DNA of 64,000 bases, taken from positions 21,313,138 to 21,377,137 of the forward strand of contig NC_063057.1 of the NCBI RefSeq assembly GCF_018812025.1. Reading direction: 5' to 3'. Under the pieces are notes generated by a model, which was not told the DNA's origin, searched no databases, and saw only the letters and a program-made list of their open reading frames with translations. Positions 46,993 through 59,309 of the stretch are shown piece by piece. The DNA is from Megalobrama amblycephala. Lineage: Eukaryota > Chordata > Actinopteri > Cypriniformes > Xenocyprididae. Each line of letters begins with the position of its first letter. The stretch's first letter is position 1. The translations under genes and the position numbers were made by a program.

Positions 46993-47879
46993 AACAAACA
47001 CACAGTCATGGTATATATGCATTAGCCCAACGCAGAAACATTTTGAAAAAGCACTGCAGTTGTACACTAACATATTGCACTATTCTTTATCATAACTCCA
47101 AGTAATACCAATGACAATCATTTGACACGTTTCTAGACGACTGCAAGCAAACACACATTGCGGTTAGCCAGAGACCTACGAGCTGCGCAGAGCGTACACA
47201 ACACACACAACTAAATCTGTACTGTGAAACTACACTGAACATAATAGCAGCAATTATTAATCACACTTACGGGTTGTGATTCAGAGAAGGAAGAAGCTGG
47301 TCCAAATAAACCGGGTACTGACCCATCCTTCAATAACAACCAAATTTCTCTTTGAATGCATTTATGCTGAAGAAGCAGTCGATTCTGACTGAAAAACCCT
47401 GTGATTTCCTTCACATTGTAGAGCACAGCATCTTCTCGACATGATGCTGTCCAGCGTTGTGGCAAAAATCAACACTGACTCTTACTGCATAAGAGATCAA
47501 CACATCCAATTGTCTTTCGAAAGTCTAGTCAAACAGTCAACGAGTAGCTGCAGAGCGTGTAAGACAGAAAACGAAAGCTTCCCCTCACTTTTATATCTCT
47601 AACCTCTGTCCTTTTACCATATTAGGAACATCTCTATCACTTCTTCCACGTTTTTCCACTTGTCAGCCTAAGAATGCATACTTGAGCACTTTTGAGAAAA
47701 GAACTAAATCATTTAACCATAAACATATAAGTAAAATCATATGGAAATTATACAGAAACTCAAAATTCCCCCCTCTTCATCATTCAATGCAAGACTTCCA
47801 GTGAGACGGGAACGCTGGAGCGTCTTGGCTGCCGCTCCTCTCAACCTACACTTGTTTTATCGTTGTTTTATTTCTGCAA
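46993..47879. other. Unassigned; one minus-strand frame of unknown identity
   Basis: 47465-47211 on the minus strand is an 84-codon frame containing KEITGFFSQNRLLLQHKC. It reaches a donor-like CCCG/TAAGTG near 47265. It may be an exon or a repeat; I do not recognise it. Confidence 0.3.
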
Positions 47880-48170
47880 ATCACAGGTGTGGCTTTTTGG
47901 AGCTTTGGAAAGTGCCTGGGTTTCCCCTGCACCTACGTGATGCTGTACGCCATTTTAACCCTTGGATTATTGGTTTTATCACAGAGCTATAACCGCCGGA
48001 TCATTGGATTGTTTACAGATTGTGCATCCTACGGCTGGGTTCAAGACGCTCTGGGCAACAGCTCTCTGGTTTCCATGGCTGTAAGGTACACTGCTTGTAA
48101 TCTGCTGAACTTAAAGAGAAACTATTATCTGCCAAATGACATATACGAACTGTGACGTAATGTCTGTGTT

Positions 48171-49928
48171 TTGCGACCCCCGTGCTACATTCATCGTGCG
48201 TCAAAGCGCAGATTTTCTCCTTCTTCAGTGGATAACATATGTGTGTCGGCATACCAGTGTTCAGTATTTCGAATGCTGAGTGCGGGCGCAGACTTAAATA
48301 ACTTGTCAGCGCTGCCTCGCATAGAGCTGTCTTCACTAGCCTCTACACTAACAGACTTTTCATCGGATAACAGCGGTGTGTCGTCATCTCAGCGCAATGT
48401 TCAACGAGCACTGTGTGCTGACAAACTGCCGCGACCTCAACGTACTGAGAAGTCGTCACAATTTTCTACTATCCTGCGCGTGGTGAAATCTGCGCTTTTT
48501 AACACGCGTTCTGTGAACAATAAATCCCTCATCTTATCTGACCTTATCATTGAAAAAGGACATGACTTGGTGTGCCTTACAGAAACTTGGCACAACCAGT
48601 CAGATCGTCTTCTGTTTAATGAACTTACACCTACTGGCTATGGTTTATTTGATTCCCCTCGCTCGTCTGGTAGGGGAGGGGGTATTATTGTTTTGTTTAA
48701 ACAAGATATAACATTAAGTCCAGTAGTTATCCCCCAGTTTAAATCTTTTGAGTGTCTGGCTTTGAGTGTCTCTGCTCCCAGTGCGATTGTAATTGCTACT
48801 GTTTATAGACCACCTAAGTCAAATGCGGCCTTCTTATCTGAATTTGCTGACCTGTTGTCAATGTTGTGCCTTAAGTTTGAGAAAACTCTTATCCTAGGGG
48901 ACTTAAATATTCATGTGGACAAAAAAGACTCTGCGATGACAAAGGACTTCCTTTCTTTACTAGAGTGTTTTGATCTTAAACAGCTGGTGGATTTCTCTAC
49001 ACACAACAAGGGTCACACCCTAGATTTAGTTATCTTCAGTGGCTCATTTTTGTCCCAGCCTTTCACCGTAGACCTAGGTCTGTCTGACCATTTAGCAGTC
49101 CTTTTTAATATGGAATTGGAAAATCCCAAAATCTCTACATCCCAAACTATAAAGTATCGGAATTGGAAATCAATTGATCTCCAGGATTTTTCTGCTTTTA
49201 TTGAGTCCTCTTTAATGTGTTTCTCTTTTACTGACCCTTTGGAGGACAAAGTCTCTGTGTTAAACTCAGTTCTTTTGTCTGGTTTAGATTCATTCGCACC
49301 TATGAAATCTCGCTCTGTTTCATATGTTCGCTCTGCCCCTTGGTATAATGATGAGCTGCGTTCCAAGAAGGCAATGTGTCGTAAGATGGAGCGAAGGTGG
49401 CGTCTCTCTGGTATGAACGTTCATCATCATGCTTGGAAGGACAACATAAATGAATATAAGGCTGAGATTGCTTCTGCTAGGTCCCAGTACTTTTCTCAGA
49501 TTATTATTAATAACCAGAGCAAACCCAGACAATTGTTTCATGTTATAAACAAACTTTTAAAAGGTGACAGTTCCTCCCATACACCCATTGCAGCTGACCT
49601 TTGTGATAGGTTTCTTGATTTCTTCAGTTCTAAGATCGAGAAGGCTCGTAGTTTGAGTCACACTGCTGTGATCGATGACTCTGCTTTCTGTACCCTTCAC
49701 TTTTCTGGTTCTCCTCTCTCAAACTTCTCTATACTTGATTTGACCTCTCTGGGCAAAGAAGTTTCACAAATGAAGGCTACCACCTCCATAGCTGACCCAC
49801 TTCCTACTTGTTTGTTCAAAGCATGCTTTTCTTGTTTAAGCGATGTGGTGCTGAGCATTGTTAATGACTCTCTTTCCTCAGCGGTTGTACCAGCAGCTTT
49901 TAAAATAGCTGCTTACTCCGGTACCTAA
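48171..49928 (+). pseudogene. L2 ORF2, AP-endonuclease half
   Basis: In this frame (first codon TTG; the first ATG is about residue 35) the endonuclease motifs appear in order: FNTRSVNNKS (110-119), TETW (137-140), VYRPPKSN (211-218), LGDLNIHVD (242-250), HTLDLVI (282-288) and SDH (305-307). These cover the metal-binding and catalytic positions of LINE AP-endonucleases. The spacer continues to residue about 580, where the frame runs off after FKIAA into a premature stop at 49928. A one-base deletion relative to the RT frame explains this: the expected PVPKKPN continues at once in the next frame. Confidence 0.88.
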
Positions 49929-51276
49929 AAAGCCGAACGTTGATCTTGACAATTTATACAATTATCGTCCGATTTCTAATCTTCCTTTTTTAGCAAAAAT
50001 TATGGAACGTACAGTTGCATCTCAGTTGTATGCTCATCTAACAATAAATAATTTGTTTGAGCCCCTTCAGTCTGGTTTCCGTAAATTTCACAGCACAGAA
50101 ACAGCCTTAGTGAAGGTTACTAATGACTTGTTACTTGCTGCGGATTCTGGCTGCCTGTCAATTTTAATCCTTCTCGATCTCAGTGCTGCCTTTGACACTG
50201 TTGATCATTCTGTTTTACTCTCTCGTATGGAATCTGTGTTTGGCATCACTGGTACTGCTCTTGACTGGTTTAAGTCCTACCTCACCGACCGTAGGCAGTT
50301 CGTTTCCATGGGTGGGCACAAGTCTAACATTGGCTCAGTCAAATTTGGGGTGCCCCAGGGATCTATTCTGAGTCCTGTACTCTTTAGTATGTATATTTTT
50401 CCCCTTGGTCATCTTTTGCAATCTCTTGGTCTTAAGTATCACTTTTATGCAGATGACACTCAAATTTACATTCACTCAAAACCTGAAGATCACACTGCAG
50501 TGGCGTTTCTCGAACATTGCATATCGGAGATTAAATTATGGATGTCAAAAAATGTTCTCTGTCTTAACAGCGATAAGACTGAGGTCATGCTGCTTGGCTC
50601 TATCCATCAAATACACAAAGCTGGTTTTCCTTCACTCAGTGTTGATGGCTCTGTCTGGAATCTGAAGAATCTGGGGGCGATATTTGATTCTCACCTTACA
50701 TTTGATCCACATGTACAGAATACCGTTAAAACATCATTTTTTCATCTCCGAAACATCGCAAGCCTTCGTCCTATGCTTTCTTTTAATGTTGCAGAAAAAC
50801 TGATCAATACGTTTGTTTTTTCGCGCATTGATTACTGCAACGCCCTGCTCGCTGGAGTATCGAAAAATACCCTCAATAAACTCCAATATGTTCAAAACTC
50901 AGCTGCCAGAATCCTAACAAGGACAAGAACTCGAGAGCATATCACTCCTATCTTGGAGTCCCTACATTGGCTTCCCATCAGGTTTCGTATAGATTTTAAA
51001 ATTCTCATGTTGACTTATAAGGCCTTACATGGCTTAGCCCCACACTATTTATCTGAGCTTTTAACAGTTTATACTCCCAGGCGTGAGCTCCGTTCTTCAG
51101 AGTTAGGCCTCCTGACCGTTCCCACGACTCGCATGCGCTCTATGGGTGACAGGGCTTCCTCTTCCTTTGCTCCAAAACTCTGGAACTCTCTCCCCTGTGA
51201 TATTAGGCATGCAAACTCTCTTAGTGCTTTTAAAGTTTCTCTTAAAACTTATTTCTTTAGACTGGCTTATATGTAA
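49915..51276 (+). pseudogene. L2 ORF2, reverse transcriptase half
   Basis: It resumes in frame +1 at about 49915 with PVPKKPNVDLDN and YRPISNLPFLAKIMER. Counting from Met 50002: QSGFRKFHSTETAL (23-36), LDLSAAFDTVDH (58-69), GVPQGSILSPVLF (116-128), catalytic YADD (149-152), and the C-terminal blocks SRIDYCNALLAGV, LHWLPIRFRIDFKIL and LWNSLPCDIR, ending at the natural stop 51276. All key RT residues are present. It is much more complete than the related copy at 2155. Confidence 0.9.
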
Positions 51277-51408
51277 TCTGTATTTTTATTTCTCTTCTTA
51301 TTTTGTATTGACTGTTTTTTAACTTTGTACTATGTGTAAAGCGCTTTGAGAATATCCTTTTAAAGGCACTATATAAAATAAAGTTTAATATTATATTATT
51401 ATTATTAT

Positions 51409-52639
51409 CGTTCATTGAGAACTAATCGCTACATCTATTTACAACGCTTCACTAAGGTAAAAATGCATATCTTCTCCAAAAATATGAAAACAAGCAAATT
51501 TACATTATTACATCACATTTACACTCTCTGATTTTCATACAAACAACTAATCGAGGTACATCATCCAATCATAGAACTAAAGACAACATCCTTCATTTTA
51601 CAGACGTTCAGCATGCACCATAACATCTTTTCACGACAGATCTATTTTGTGGCCCATGATGTGTCATCGTCCAGCCTCAGTGGTGATTGGGAATTCCTTG
51701 AGCTGATTTCAACTTAATATAGTCGATGGAGAAATGTTTCTCTAAACAACATTTGCCATCAACACTGAACTAAATGCCATCTTTAATTCTGCAACCAGAT
51801 TTCCTCCAGCTTTCTCTGCTTCTGAACATGCTCTGTAAAGAGTTAGAAGAATCATGGTTATTTTCAGATTACACACAGTCTCCTGTGTCTACTCTTCCTA
51901 CAGAAACAGATATTTTCAGATAACAGATTACACGCAGAGAAACAAAGACTTTTTTCATTAGTTTGGGCACAAACAGAAATTCAAACCCCAGCACCCCAAA
52001 AATCATCTACTACCCCAAACTAATAACGGGCGTCTGTGTAGATAGTCACAATTTTTTCAGTCATCAGTTTACCCGCTCCAGTGAGAGTCACAAGCTCATC
52101 TGCGTATACCAAACAATTAGAGGACTAACACTTCACAGACAGAGTATCCTTGCCTCTACCCTAGGCGTCTCTCTCTTACTGCACAAATAATCTTTTCAAC
52201 AGCCTCACAAGACTATAACTTAGACTAGGAGCTTTTTAAAGTGACCTCACAACAAAACGGCTTGGGATTTGTTTTACAAACGACTCATTTAATAGACTCG
52301 CAGTCGACTCTTTCTTTTACCTTCTTTAGCAGGAGACAGACTAGGGTGTACATTACACAACATAACATACAAAATTTTGAACAATCGATAGAAAATATAA
52401 ACATCAATTATTAATCATACTTTTCCCCACAATAGACCCTTTTCACAGATTACGACTCATTTTAATGGTCATCATTATCGTAAATCCTGCAAAGTTTTTT
52501 ATATTTTCATTTTTTTTTTTTTTTAAATGTATGTACATTTATAACAGAATTTTATTAAGAATGAGTATCTAGAAGGTGGTTAAGATATCAGAACACCAGA
52601 AATCTCTGAACAACAAGCAGCAGGAACTGAACAAAACAC
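51409..52639. other. Unassigned AT-rich sequence
   Basis: No supported gene. It may be leader or early gag of the Ty3 element that becomes recognisable at 52640, but no motif is seen. Confidence 0.35.
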
Positions 52640-53605
52640 AGTGGCTGCTGTCAATGCATTGCATCACAAAACTGCCAGCGGACGGATGTTTAACACCCAA
52701 TGCAGAAACTGTGGAGGAAATATCCACATCAAGATGTTTGTCCTGCTAAAGGGAAAGAATGCAGATCATGCAGAAAGTTAAATCACTATGCAAAAATGTG
52801 TCGTTCCTGCACCAAGAAACCCATGTTCTCCATTAAACACAGTGACACTTCATATCATCAACAACAAACCACAAAGGGCCAAACACAATTCATCAAGCAG
52901 TGACAATAAATATCTTTGCTTATGACTCGGAAACAGCTTTGGTGCATTTCAATGCAACGTTCAACCGTCACACAATGCTAAGGGTAAGTTCAGTGTTCTT
53001 CATAACAATGGGTCCACTCAGCACGAGACCTTATAAACATCATCAGTGCTGTTGATTCAACAAAGCACAAACGCACAGCAGCTGATGAACTTGTTGACAG
53101 CCATCCAGAACTGTTTGAGGGAATAGGAAATCTGCGTATCAATCCCGAGATCTGACCCACATAGGCGTGTGCCATTTCACATTCGACAGAAAGTGGAAGC
53201 CGAGTTACAAAAGTTGCCAGATGATGACATTATAGAAACGGGTCCAGCACCATGGGTCTCTAACCAAAAGATCCTGATGAAGTCAGAATATGTGTTGACA
53301 TGCGCCAGGCCAATGTGAGCGTCACATAACACCCACTATTGACGATGCCATACGAGAGACACAGAGATCTTCTCAAAACTTGAGCTCAGAGCAGGTTACC
53401 ACCAGCTGGAACGTCTTCACCACACATTTAGGCTTGAGAAGGTACAAACATCCTTCGTCCACAGCCAAGGTTTTCCAGAATGCCATATCTCAAACGCTCC
53501 CGGGCATAAGAGGTGTCAGAAACCTCAGTGACGATATCATTGTGTATGGCGTGTCACAAGAAGCGGGATGCGTGAGGGATGCTGTCAAACTGTCGAGGAA
53601 TATGG
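52640..53605 (+). pseudogene. Ty3/gypsy gag-pol relic (CCHC knuckle, RT)
   Basis: A nucleocapsid-type region (PHQDVCPAKGKECRSCRKLN then HYAKMC, a CX2CX4HX4C knuckle, about 52720-52800) is followed after several breaks by RT blocks. These are VPFHIRQKVEAELQKL and DDDIIETGPAPWVSN (about 53170-53260), FSKLELRAGYHQLE (about 53365) and LSDDIIVYG (about 53525), which holds the catalytic Asp pair. Protease is not recognisable, and RNase H and integrase are missing. At least four stops or frameshifts make it dead. No LTRs were found. Confidence 0.8.
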
Positions 53606-54169
53606 GTGAGTCTGTATATATACGCTTTCACTCATGCTGATTGGGTAGATGTTGATTACTGATTGCTAACAGCTGTCTGAAATGTGATGATTAGTCAGAT
53701 TATTTGAACGATGATTGTTAATAAAACATAATTTGTGGACGAGTTGAGTTGTGACCGTCCCTAATTAGGCTTAATATTTTACATTTTAGGCTCATTTGGA
53801 GCACAGATGTCCTTTATGCAAATGGAATAGCTGCAAGTATAATTGTTTAGATGAATATTATATTTATTTGTTTATATCTCTGTGTACTCTGATCCATGTG
53901 ATAGATGAGAAGTCTGCATTGTGACGACGGCACTAACGTTAGCGGGAAAGTTTAAAAAAGTGTGCAAAACAATCCTACATACACCCTGTTCAGTCCCTGT
54001 TAGTACATACAAATTGTATTACTTTAATTTAACATTCAGTGTAGCTCGCAGCCCCCTCTGTTGGTGAAAATAATTACTACATGATTGCTCTGGTACTCCA
54101 CAGTCCGCAGGCTATATACTTTTTACCGTGTATTTACAGGTTGTTTTGATTGAACATGCTGTAAAATGG
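53606..54169. other. Unassigned sequence
   Basis: No frame or repeat end recognised. Confidence 0.3.
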
Positions 54170-54246
54170 GAACATTTCCGGGGACAGTTCCATTCCTGGT
54201 TTTTGATGGTCTGTCCCCGGAAAATGGGGACGTCTGGTCACCCTTG
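54170..54246. mobile_element. MITE end fragment
   Basis: TGTCCCCGGAAAATGGGGAC and GTCTGGTCACCC form the right end of a common fish MITE, preceded by an imperfect inner copy. The left end was not found. Confidence 0.45.
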
Positions 54247-55021
54247 GATTGGAGGACATACAGAATTTACAGTCAAACCATTGTTTTGCTAGAAAAAAAC
54301 CCTCTCTGGAGCCAAGCAGAGGAAATCTTTGCTTCTGTTGGTGACAGAAAGACAGGATTCCTCATGGCTAGAGCTGCATGAAAAAATAATAAAAAAAACT
54401 GCATTTTTAAAATTTAAAAAAAAAGAATAAATCGGTCAAAGATCAGTGTTTAAAAAAAATAAAAAAAATTCACGCGTAACTTCCTGTGCGAGTCTACGTG
54501 ATGCTGCGTGGAGAAGACACGTGTCCTGACCAGCTGTGAGGAAGAATTTGCTTAAGCTATGTCTAAAACAAATATATTTTAATACTAATTGTGTGGTGTC
54601 TGTGATCGGTTAAATAAATAACCTTGAAATTAGGATTTACCACACGTCATGCTCATTTCAGCAGCAGAATATTATAATGAAGTGGATAAAAAATCATCAT
54701 CAGAGATGGCTGTTTAGAGTAAATTGAGCAAGTGATAGTGTCAGAAAAAGAATTTTACATGAATTCAGAGCATATCAACAAATAACTTAAAAACATCAAA
54801 TAAATGCATGTAATAGTGCAGTTGAAGCCACTGAGGAATACATTTCCTCAGGTTTTCTTTTTTTTCACAAAATGAGAACTTTTGAGTGAAGGTAAAACAT
54901 CTTTGTGCACTACGGCGCCACACCATTAGATGGCGCATCGCGCGCACATGAAAGACGCAAGAGATTTACTTCCGCCTGTTCGGCGCGTTCAGTAATAAAC
55001 TGACTGCCGCTGTGGAGAGAC
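54247..55021. other. Unassigned sequence
   Basis: A-rich runs at 54380-54470, then about 500 bases with no gene. The last 40 bases (GACTGCCGCTGTGGAGAGAC) are duplicated near 57660. Confidence 0.4.
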
Positions 55022-55024
55022 ACA

Positions 55025-56239
55025 TGCTGCGTCCGAAATCGCATACTTCCCTACTATATGGTATGCGAAAAACAGTATGCGAGGCAAGTAGTATGTCCGA
55101 ATTCATAGTATTCGAAAAACAGTAGGCGAGAAGTACCCGGATGACCTACTGCTTCCGCCCGAATTCTGTAGTAGGCATACGATGGACGCTGCGCTATCCC
55201 GTGATGCCACAGGAGAGGATTCTTCATCTTCATATTCAAAAATGGCGGAAAGCGGCGATATGCTGCTCATTCAAGTCCTTAAGTACCTCAGGGAAAAACG
55301 GTGTTTATTGTGGTTAAATTGCACTTGTTTAACATTATGTAAGTAAACGGCTGACTTATTGAAAGTTTAAACAATGTAATGAGAAGATTAAGAGTTGACT
55401 GTTAAAAGATGTTTAATCATTATTACTGACAGCACATCAAGCTAACGAACAGGTCGAGATAACGTTACATCAGCTTATTAACACTGTTTTATTTAACGGA
55501 GACGTTCGTTGTTAAGCAGTTTAATGAGATTAGAAAACTTAACGGACAGCAACATTCAGGCGGCAGTAGTTTAACTTTATAGAGCTCACAGTTTGTAGTT
55601 TTTTTTTTTTAGAATATGTATATTATTATCATTGTATTTATTTGTATATATTGTATATAATATTTAGGCTATGTTGTGTATTTCTCTCGCCCTCTCTTTC
55701 TATCTACACATTATTTATTTTTATATAATGTTTTCAAGTTTGTTTATTGATTCATGTCTTTTGTTTCTCGTGTATTTTTATATGCATTCATTTTTAACAA
55801 TAAATTACTTAATTTCGTTGCTTCAAATCAGCCTCTGTCGTGATATTAACAGATGTATTTTTTTTCTAAGGTAAAATTTGATAGCTAAATAGGTGATTAT
55901 ACTTTGACATATTTAACAAGCTGTTGAAGAAAGCGTGATCTGCGAGCAGCTGACCGACGCCTCCTTTGAGCTGTTGATTGAATCGACATTAAAACGATGA
56001 AAGCGGTAAACATTAATAAAAAACATTGCTGATGAAAGCGGAGTAGCCCTTTAAATTTTCGCGCTGTTGTGACGAAGCATGACACGTGACAACATTAACA
56101 TGGCGGATGTAGTACGTCCGAATTCCATTCATACTACCCATATTCATACTATATAGAACTTACTGTTTTAACGGTCGGGTAGTACGTTCAAATTCAAATG
56201 TAGTACCTACTCGTGTAGTATGCGATTTCGGACGCAGCC
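55025..56239. mobile_element. Harbinger-like non-autonomous transposon, 1215 bp
   Basis: The left TGCTGCGTCCGAAATCGCAT and the right ATGCGATTTCGGACGCAGCC are inverted repeats of about 22 bp with one mismatch at the tip. ACA adjoins both ends (55022-55024 and 56240-56242). A duplicated, uninterrupted version of the target at about 57670 (GACATAACTTC in place of GACACA...ACAACTTC) shows the empty site. A 3-bp duplication suggests PIF/Harbinger. There is no transposase; the inner TACTACC/GGTAGT motifs are part of extended subterminal repeats. Confidence 0.75.
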
Positions 56240-56930
56240 ACAACTTCTGTCCTCTTGTGTTTTTCACAGGTATGAGTAGATTTCACTAAAAGGTTCAGTT
56301 CATTGTACTTGTGTGAATCGACAGGGGTGATACAAGGAGTTTGAGCGAGTTTGGAAGTGTAACGTTATCTAATCTAAAATAGTGTTTAATTCACAAAGGA
56401 CTAAAAACAGGTAAAGAGCGAGTTTAAAAATGTTTCATGCGTGGTTTATGTTGATTGACATTAGAAAAATGTTAATCAGGTAGAAATATTGAGTTCATGT
56501 CAGATATATTATCGTTTTAGAAGCGTTTCTGAGTGTTTTCTCGTTTCTATCGCCATGTTGAGTGTTCAGCGCGTGTATTTTTCCAGTGTGCGCATGAGTT
56601 AAAATTATAAGAGACTAATTCCATCAAAATAATATATCAAGTGTAATGACATCTAAAGTATTGTCTTCTGAAATCTGGTCTTGAAGACTTTATGGTATCT
56701 TGATTTAATGTTCCTGTTGTGCATTTTTGACACTCTTTTGTCATTGTAAAGTATCTGATTATTATAAATCTATGAAAGATTCTAAATGAATATAATGCAT
56801 ATCTGCATAAATTGTTACCATATACAAATATACACAATATTATGTACAAAGGTTTATTTTACATACACTTATATAGTGTTTTAATGGATTTGTTGTTTAA
56901 TTGTATTCCACCAAGTGCACTTTGAGAGTG
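56240..56930. other. Unassigned, follows a duplicated segment
   Basis: 56243-56272 (CTTCTGTCCTCTTGTGTTTT then TCACAG) recurs at about 57680-57711, after which the two copies diverge. No gene is identified in the rest. Confidence 0.4.
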
Positions 56931-56934
56931 TTAA

Positions 56935-57610
56935 AGGTCCCGTTTTTTGTGGTTTTTTGAAGCTTTGATTGTGTTTATAGTGTGCAATATAACATGTGTT
57001 CATGTTTCGCGTGTAAAAAAACACAGTATTTTTCACATAATTTACTTATCTGTATACCGCTGTTTCCACTGTCATAAAAACGGGCTGATGACTTCCTTGT
57101 TCTATGAAGTCCCTCCTTCAGAAATACGTAACGAGTTCTGATTGTGCCAGCGGTTCCTGTGTTGTGATTCGACAGCAGTTTAGCGCATCTTGCCCGGAAA
57201 GGTCACGCCTCTTACCATAACGTGGAGATGCACGCGCTCAGTGTTATTGTAAACATGTCTTTAATTTTACCCTATCAATCTGAGCCGGAATCAGACCCGG
57301 TGATTGGACTGCGGGATGAAAATAACAGCGTTTCGACGACATGGCGACAAACACACTCTACAAACGCAACTCTTGTGTATTCCTGTGGGTGGAGGTTAGT
57401 CAAAAAACTGTTTTAGTGACGTCATTAAAGAAGGAAGTAGAGGGATGTAGTCCAAACTGGCCGTTCGATGTAGGCGACTTCTGTTAAATAAAATATCTCG
57501 CTTGGCATTGAACTTTGAGCTTTAAAATTTTACAGATTTTATTTATAGTCTAACACCAACATTACACACTAACTAAAGTTTGAAACATGGGATCACGAAG
57601 AACGGGACCT
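56935..57610. mobile_element. TTAA-flanked MITE, 676 bp
   Basis: The ends AGGTCCCGTTTTTTGTGG and CACGAAGAACGGGACCT are inverted repeats. TTAA lies at both edges (56931-56934 and 57611-57614), fitting a Kolobok or piggyBac-derived family. The interior is short-frame only. Confidence 0.8.
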
Positions 57611-58029
57611 TTAAATCTTTTTCAGAAGTTTTTAAAGAGAAATTATTGCAGTAATAATCTGACTGCCGCTGTGGAAAGACATAACTTCTGTCCTCTCATG
57701 TTTTTCACAGAGGTTATTCACCGATCCACCTGTGCATCATTTGCTGCCGGCACAGATATATCCCCTAGATCTGAGGCCGCTAACACAATACTGCTGCACA
57801 GTAGTTACTCTCGTACACTGGATAGGCTACTGAGAAATTATAGAACACAACTGAGTGATGTATTGCTATTGTTATATATTATATTTCTATACATAAAGAC
57901 TAATATATCATCAAAATGACTTTTTTAGAAAATTACAGAATGGTGAAAAAATGAAGAGAAGCTGGCTGGTCTATTCTAAAAAAGCTTCTGCTGTAAGATC
58001 TTCTCAAGTAGAGATTGTAATCTAATTAC
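57611..58029. other. Duplicated segment and unassigned sequence
   Basis: About 57640-57711 is a diverged copy of 54985-55024 plus 56240-56272. The 110-codon frame 57587-57919 runs out of a MITE end and has no recognisable domain, so it is not called a gene. Confidence 0.4.
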
Positions 58030-58490
58030 CAAAGGACTGAATGATCGTCTGTGCTGACATCCTGAAAAACCATGAGAGTATTCCGGAACACAACAGGCAT
58101 CATGGAAGGAATTAGAGATTCGTTTGGAATAAAGGCAAACAATAGTCGTCTTCATATTTAAATAAAGAATATTTCATGGGGTTCCTTGAATCTGCAGAAT
58201 CGTCTGGAGAAAGCCTATCATCCCTCATTCTGAAGAGACTGCAGGATCTCTTTTGAAGATTGCAGGGGACAGTCGTATGATAATGGGGCAAATATGAAGG
58301 GGAAAAAGAAAGGTGTCCAAGCCAGACTGTTAGAAATCAACCCGAAGGCCTTTCTCATGCCATGTGCAACACACTCTTCAAACCTGGAGGAAAAAGCTCC
58401 CCAGAAGCTGCTTCCCTATTTGGTTGCCTGCAGAAGCTGTTCACTCATTTCTCAGCCTCCACACAACATTGGTCTATTCTGAAAAGCCAT
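58030..58490 (+). pseudogene. hAT transposase fragment (ZMYM1/DUF4371-like)
   Basis: The plus strand gives CRGQSYDNGANMKGKKKGVQ, then ARLLEINPKAFLMPCATHSS and NL at about 58262-58395, a hallmark of the catalytic region of ZMYM-like hAT transposases. After a short deletion, PQKLLPYLVACRSC corresponds to the following block in another frame. Upstream, 58030-58260 gives scattered homologous pieces with stops. It is a dead remnant with no terminal repeats assigned. Confidence 0.7.
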
Positions 58491-58801
58491 GTCAGTCTCA
58501 CTCTGGGTGGGGGGGTTGTCAATAGGTATCTCACCTAGGGTGCCAAAAGGGCTAGAAACGGCCCTGTCATAATCACCTGTTAGCTATAGTGAGCGAGTTG
58601 TGCACGTTTCTGTGGTTGGGCAACGACACTTTAACTGATCGGTTAACCTTAACAAGCTTTCATATCTGCTAAATGCAACCTTGGTGAGCATAAGACACTT
58701 CTTTAAAAGAAAGTAATTTTTTTGCAAAATCTTCAAGTAGCGTGTAATCATGCACACTTCATTTCATTAGTAGCTGTAGGTTGACGATTCACGTTTCTTA
58801 C

Positions 58802-59010
58802 CATTCTCTGCATAAACCCTCTGTCTGACAAACTTTGCTCCAGCCGGTCTAGATCCGCAGTGGATGCAAGAGGAAAGATGCCATCCTCTTCATCGTTCTG
58901 CACTGGGGGTAAAAAGCGCCTGTTTCCCACTAGAGACTGGGCCAGTGAAGTCAGGTGGTTGATCTTCAGGTCCATTTTCTCTAGGGTTTGCAGAATTACC
59001 CTTTCTACAG
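58802..59010 (-). CDS. DUF4806-like exon
   Basis: An open minus-strand exon is bounded by acceptor TACTGCAG (59012-59011) and a strong donor AATG/GTAAGA (58801-58800). It reads VERVILQTLEKMDLKINHLT, then after a linker GIFPLASTADLDRLEQSLSD and RGFMQRM. The helix plus FPL...LDRLE...LSD pattern is the start of the DUF4806 domain found in many fish multi-copy, transposon-associated proteins. The rest of the domain should lie on the next exon but was not found. No function is known to me. It could be the tail of the recombinase-like gene upstream or a separate fragment. Confidence 0.5.
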
Positions 59011-59309
59011 CTGCAGTACAGAAGATCATTTAATTTGGCATGTAGATTCAATGAATAAAATGATGCATTTTACAGTTGATAAATAACTTATATGTACATT
59101 GATTTGGTCCAAGACTCAAGACTGGATTTTCCTGTCTCACGCCAGAAGTACCTGTAAGTAAAAATTTACTGTGAGGTTTTCAATTGTCACGTGTGCCTCT
59201 GACTTGGTGGATGTTACATTTCATTGTAAATAATGTGACATTTTCATAAAATGACCCCCACTCATTTTATATATATATATATATGATAGTAGGAAAACAA
59301 AGAAAAACT

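Larger units (their letters stand above)
47880..51408 (+). mobile_element. L2 LINE, nearly intact
   Basis: About 3.5 kb: a possible 5' UTR or ORF1 remnant (47880-48170), endonuclease, reverse transcriptase, a short 3' UTR with GTAAAGCGCTTTGAGAATAT and TATATAAAATAAAG, and an ATT microsatellite tail at 51389-51408, as usual for L2. The only defect seen in ORF2 is a single frameshift near 49915. The true 5' end is not defined and no target duplication was found, as is common for L2. Confidence 0.88.

Noticed and set aside
47211..47465. 84-codon minus-strand frame with a donor-like end
   Set aside because: Not recognised, no acceptor partner or second exon. Kept only as unassigned.
49013..49541. 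Minus-strand frames opposite the L2 endonuclease
   Set aside because: Antisense shadows of a clear plus-strand LINE frame.
57587..57919. 110-codon frame starting MGSRRTGP
   Set aside because: It begins inside a MITE terminal repeat and runs through a duplicated non-coding segment. No domain.
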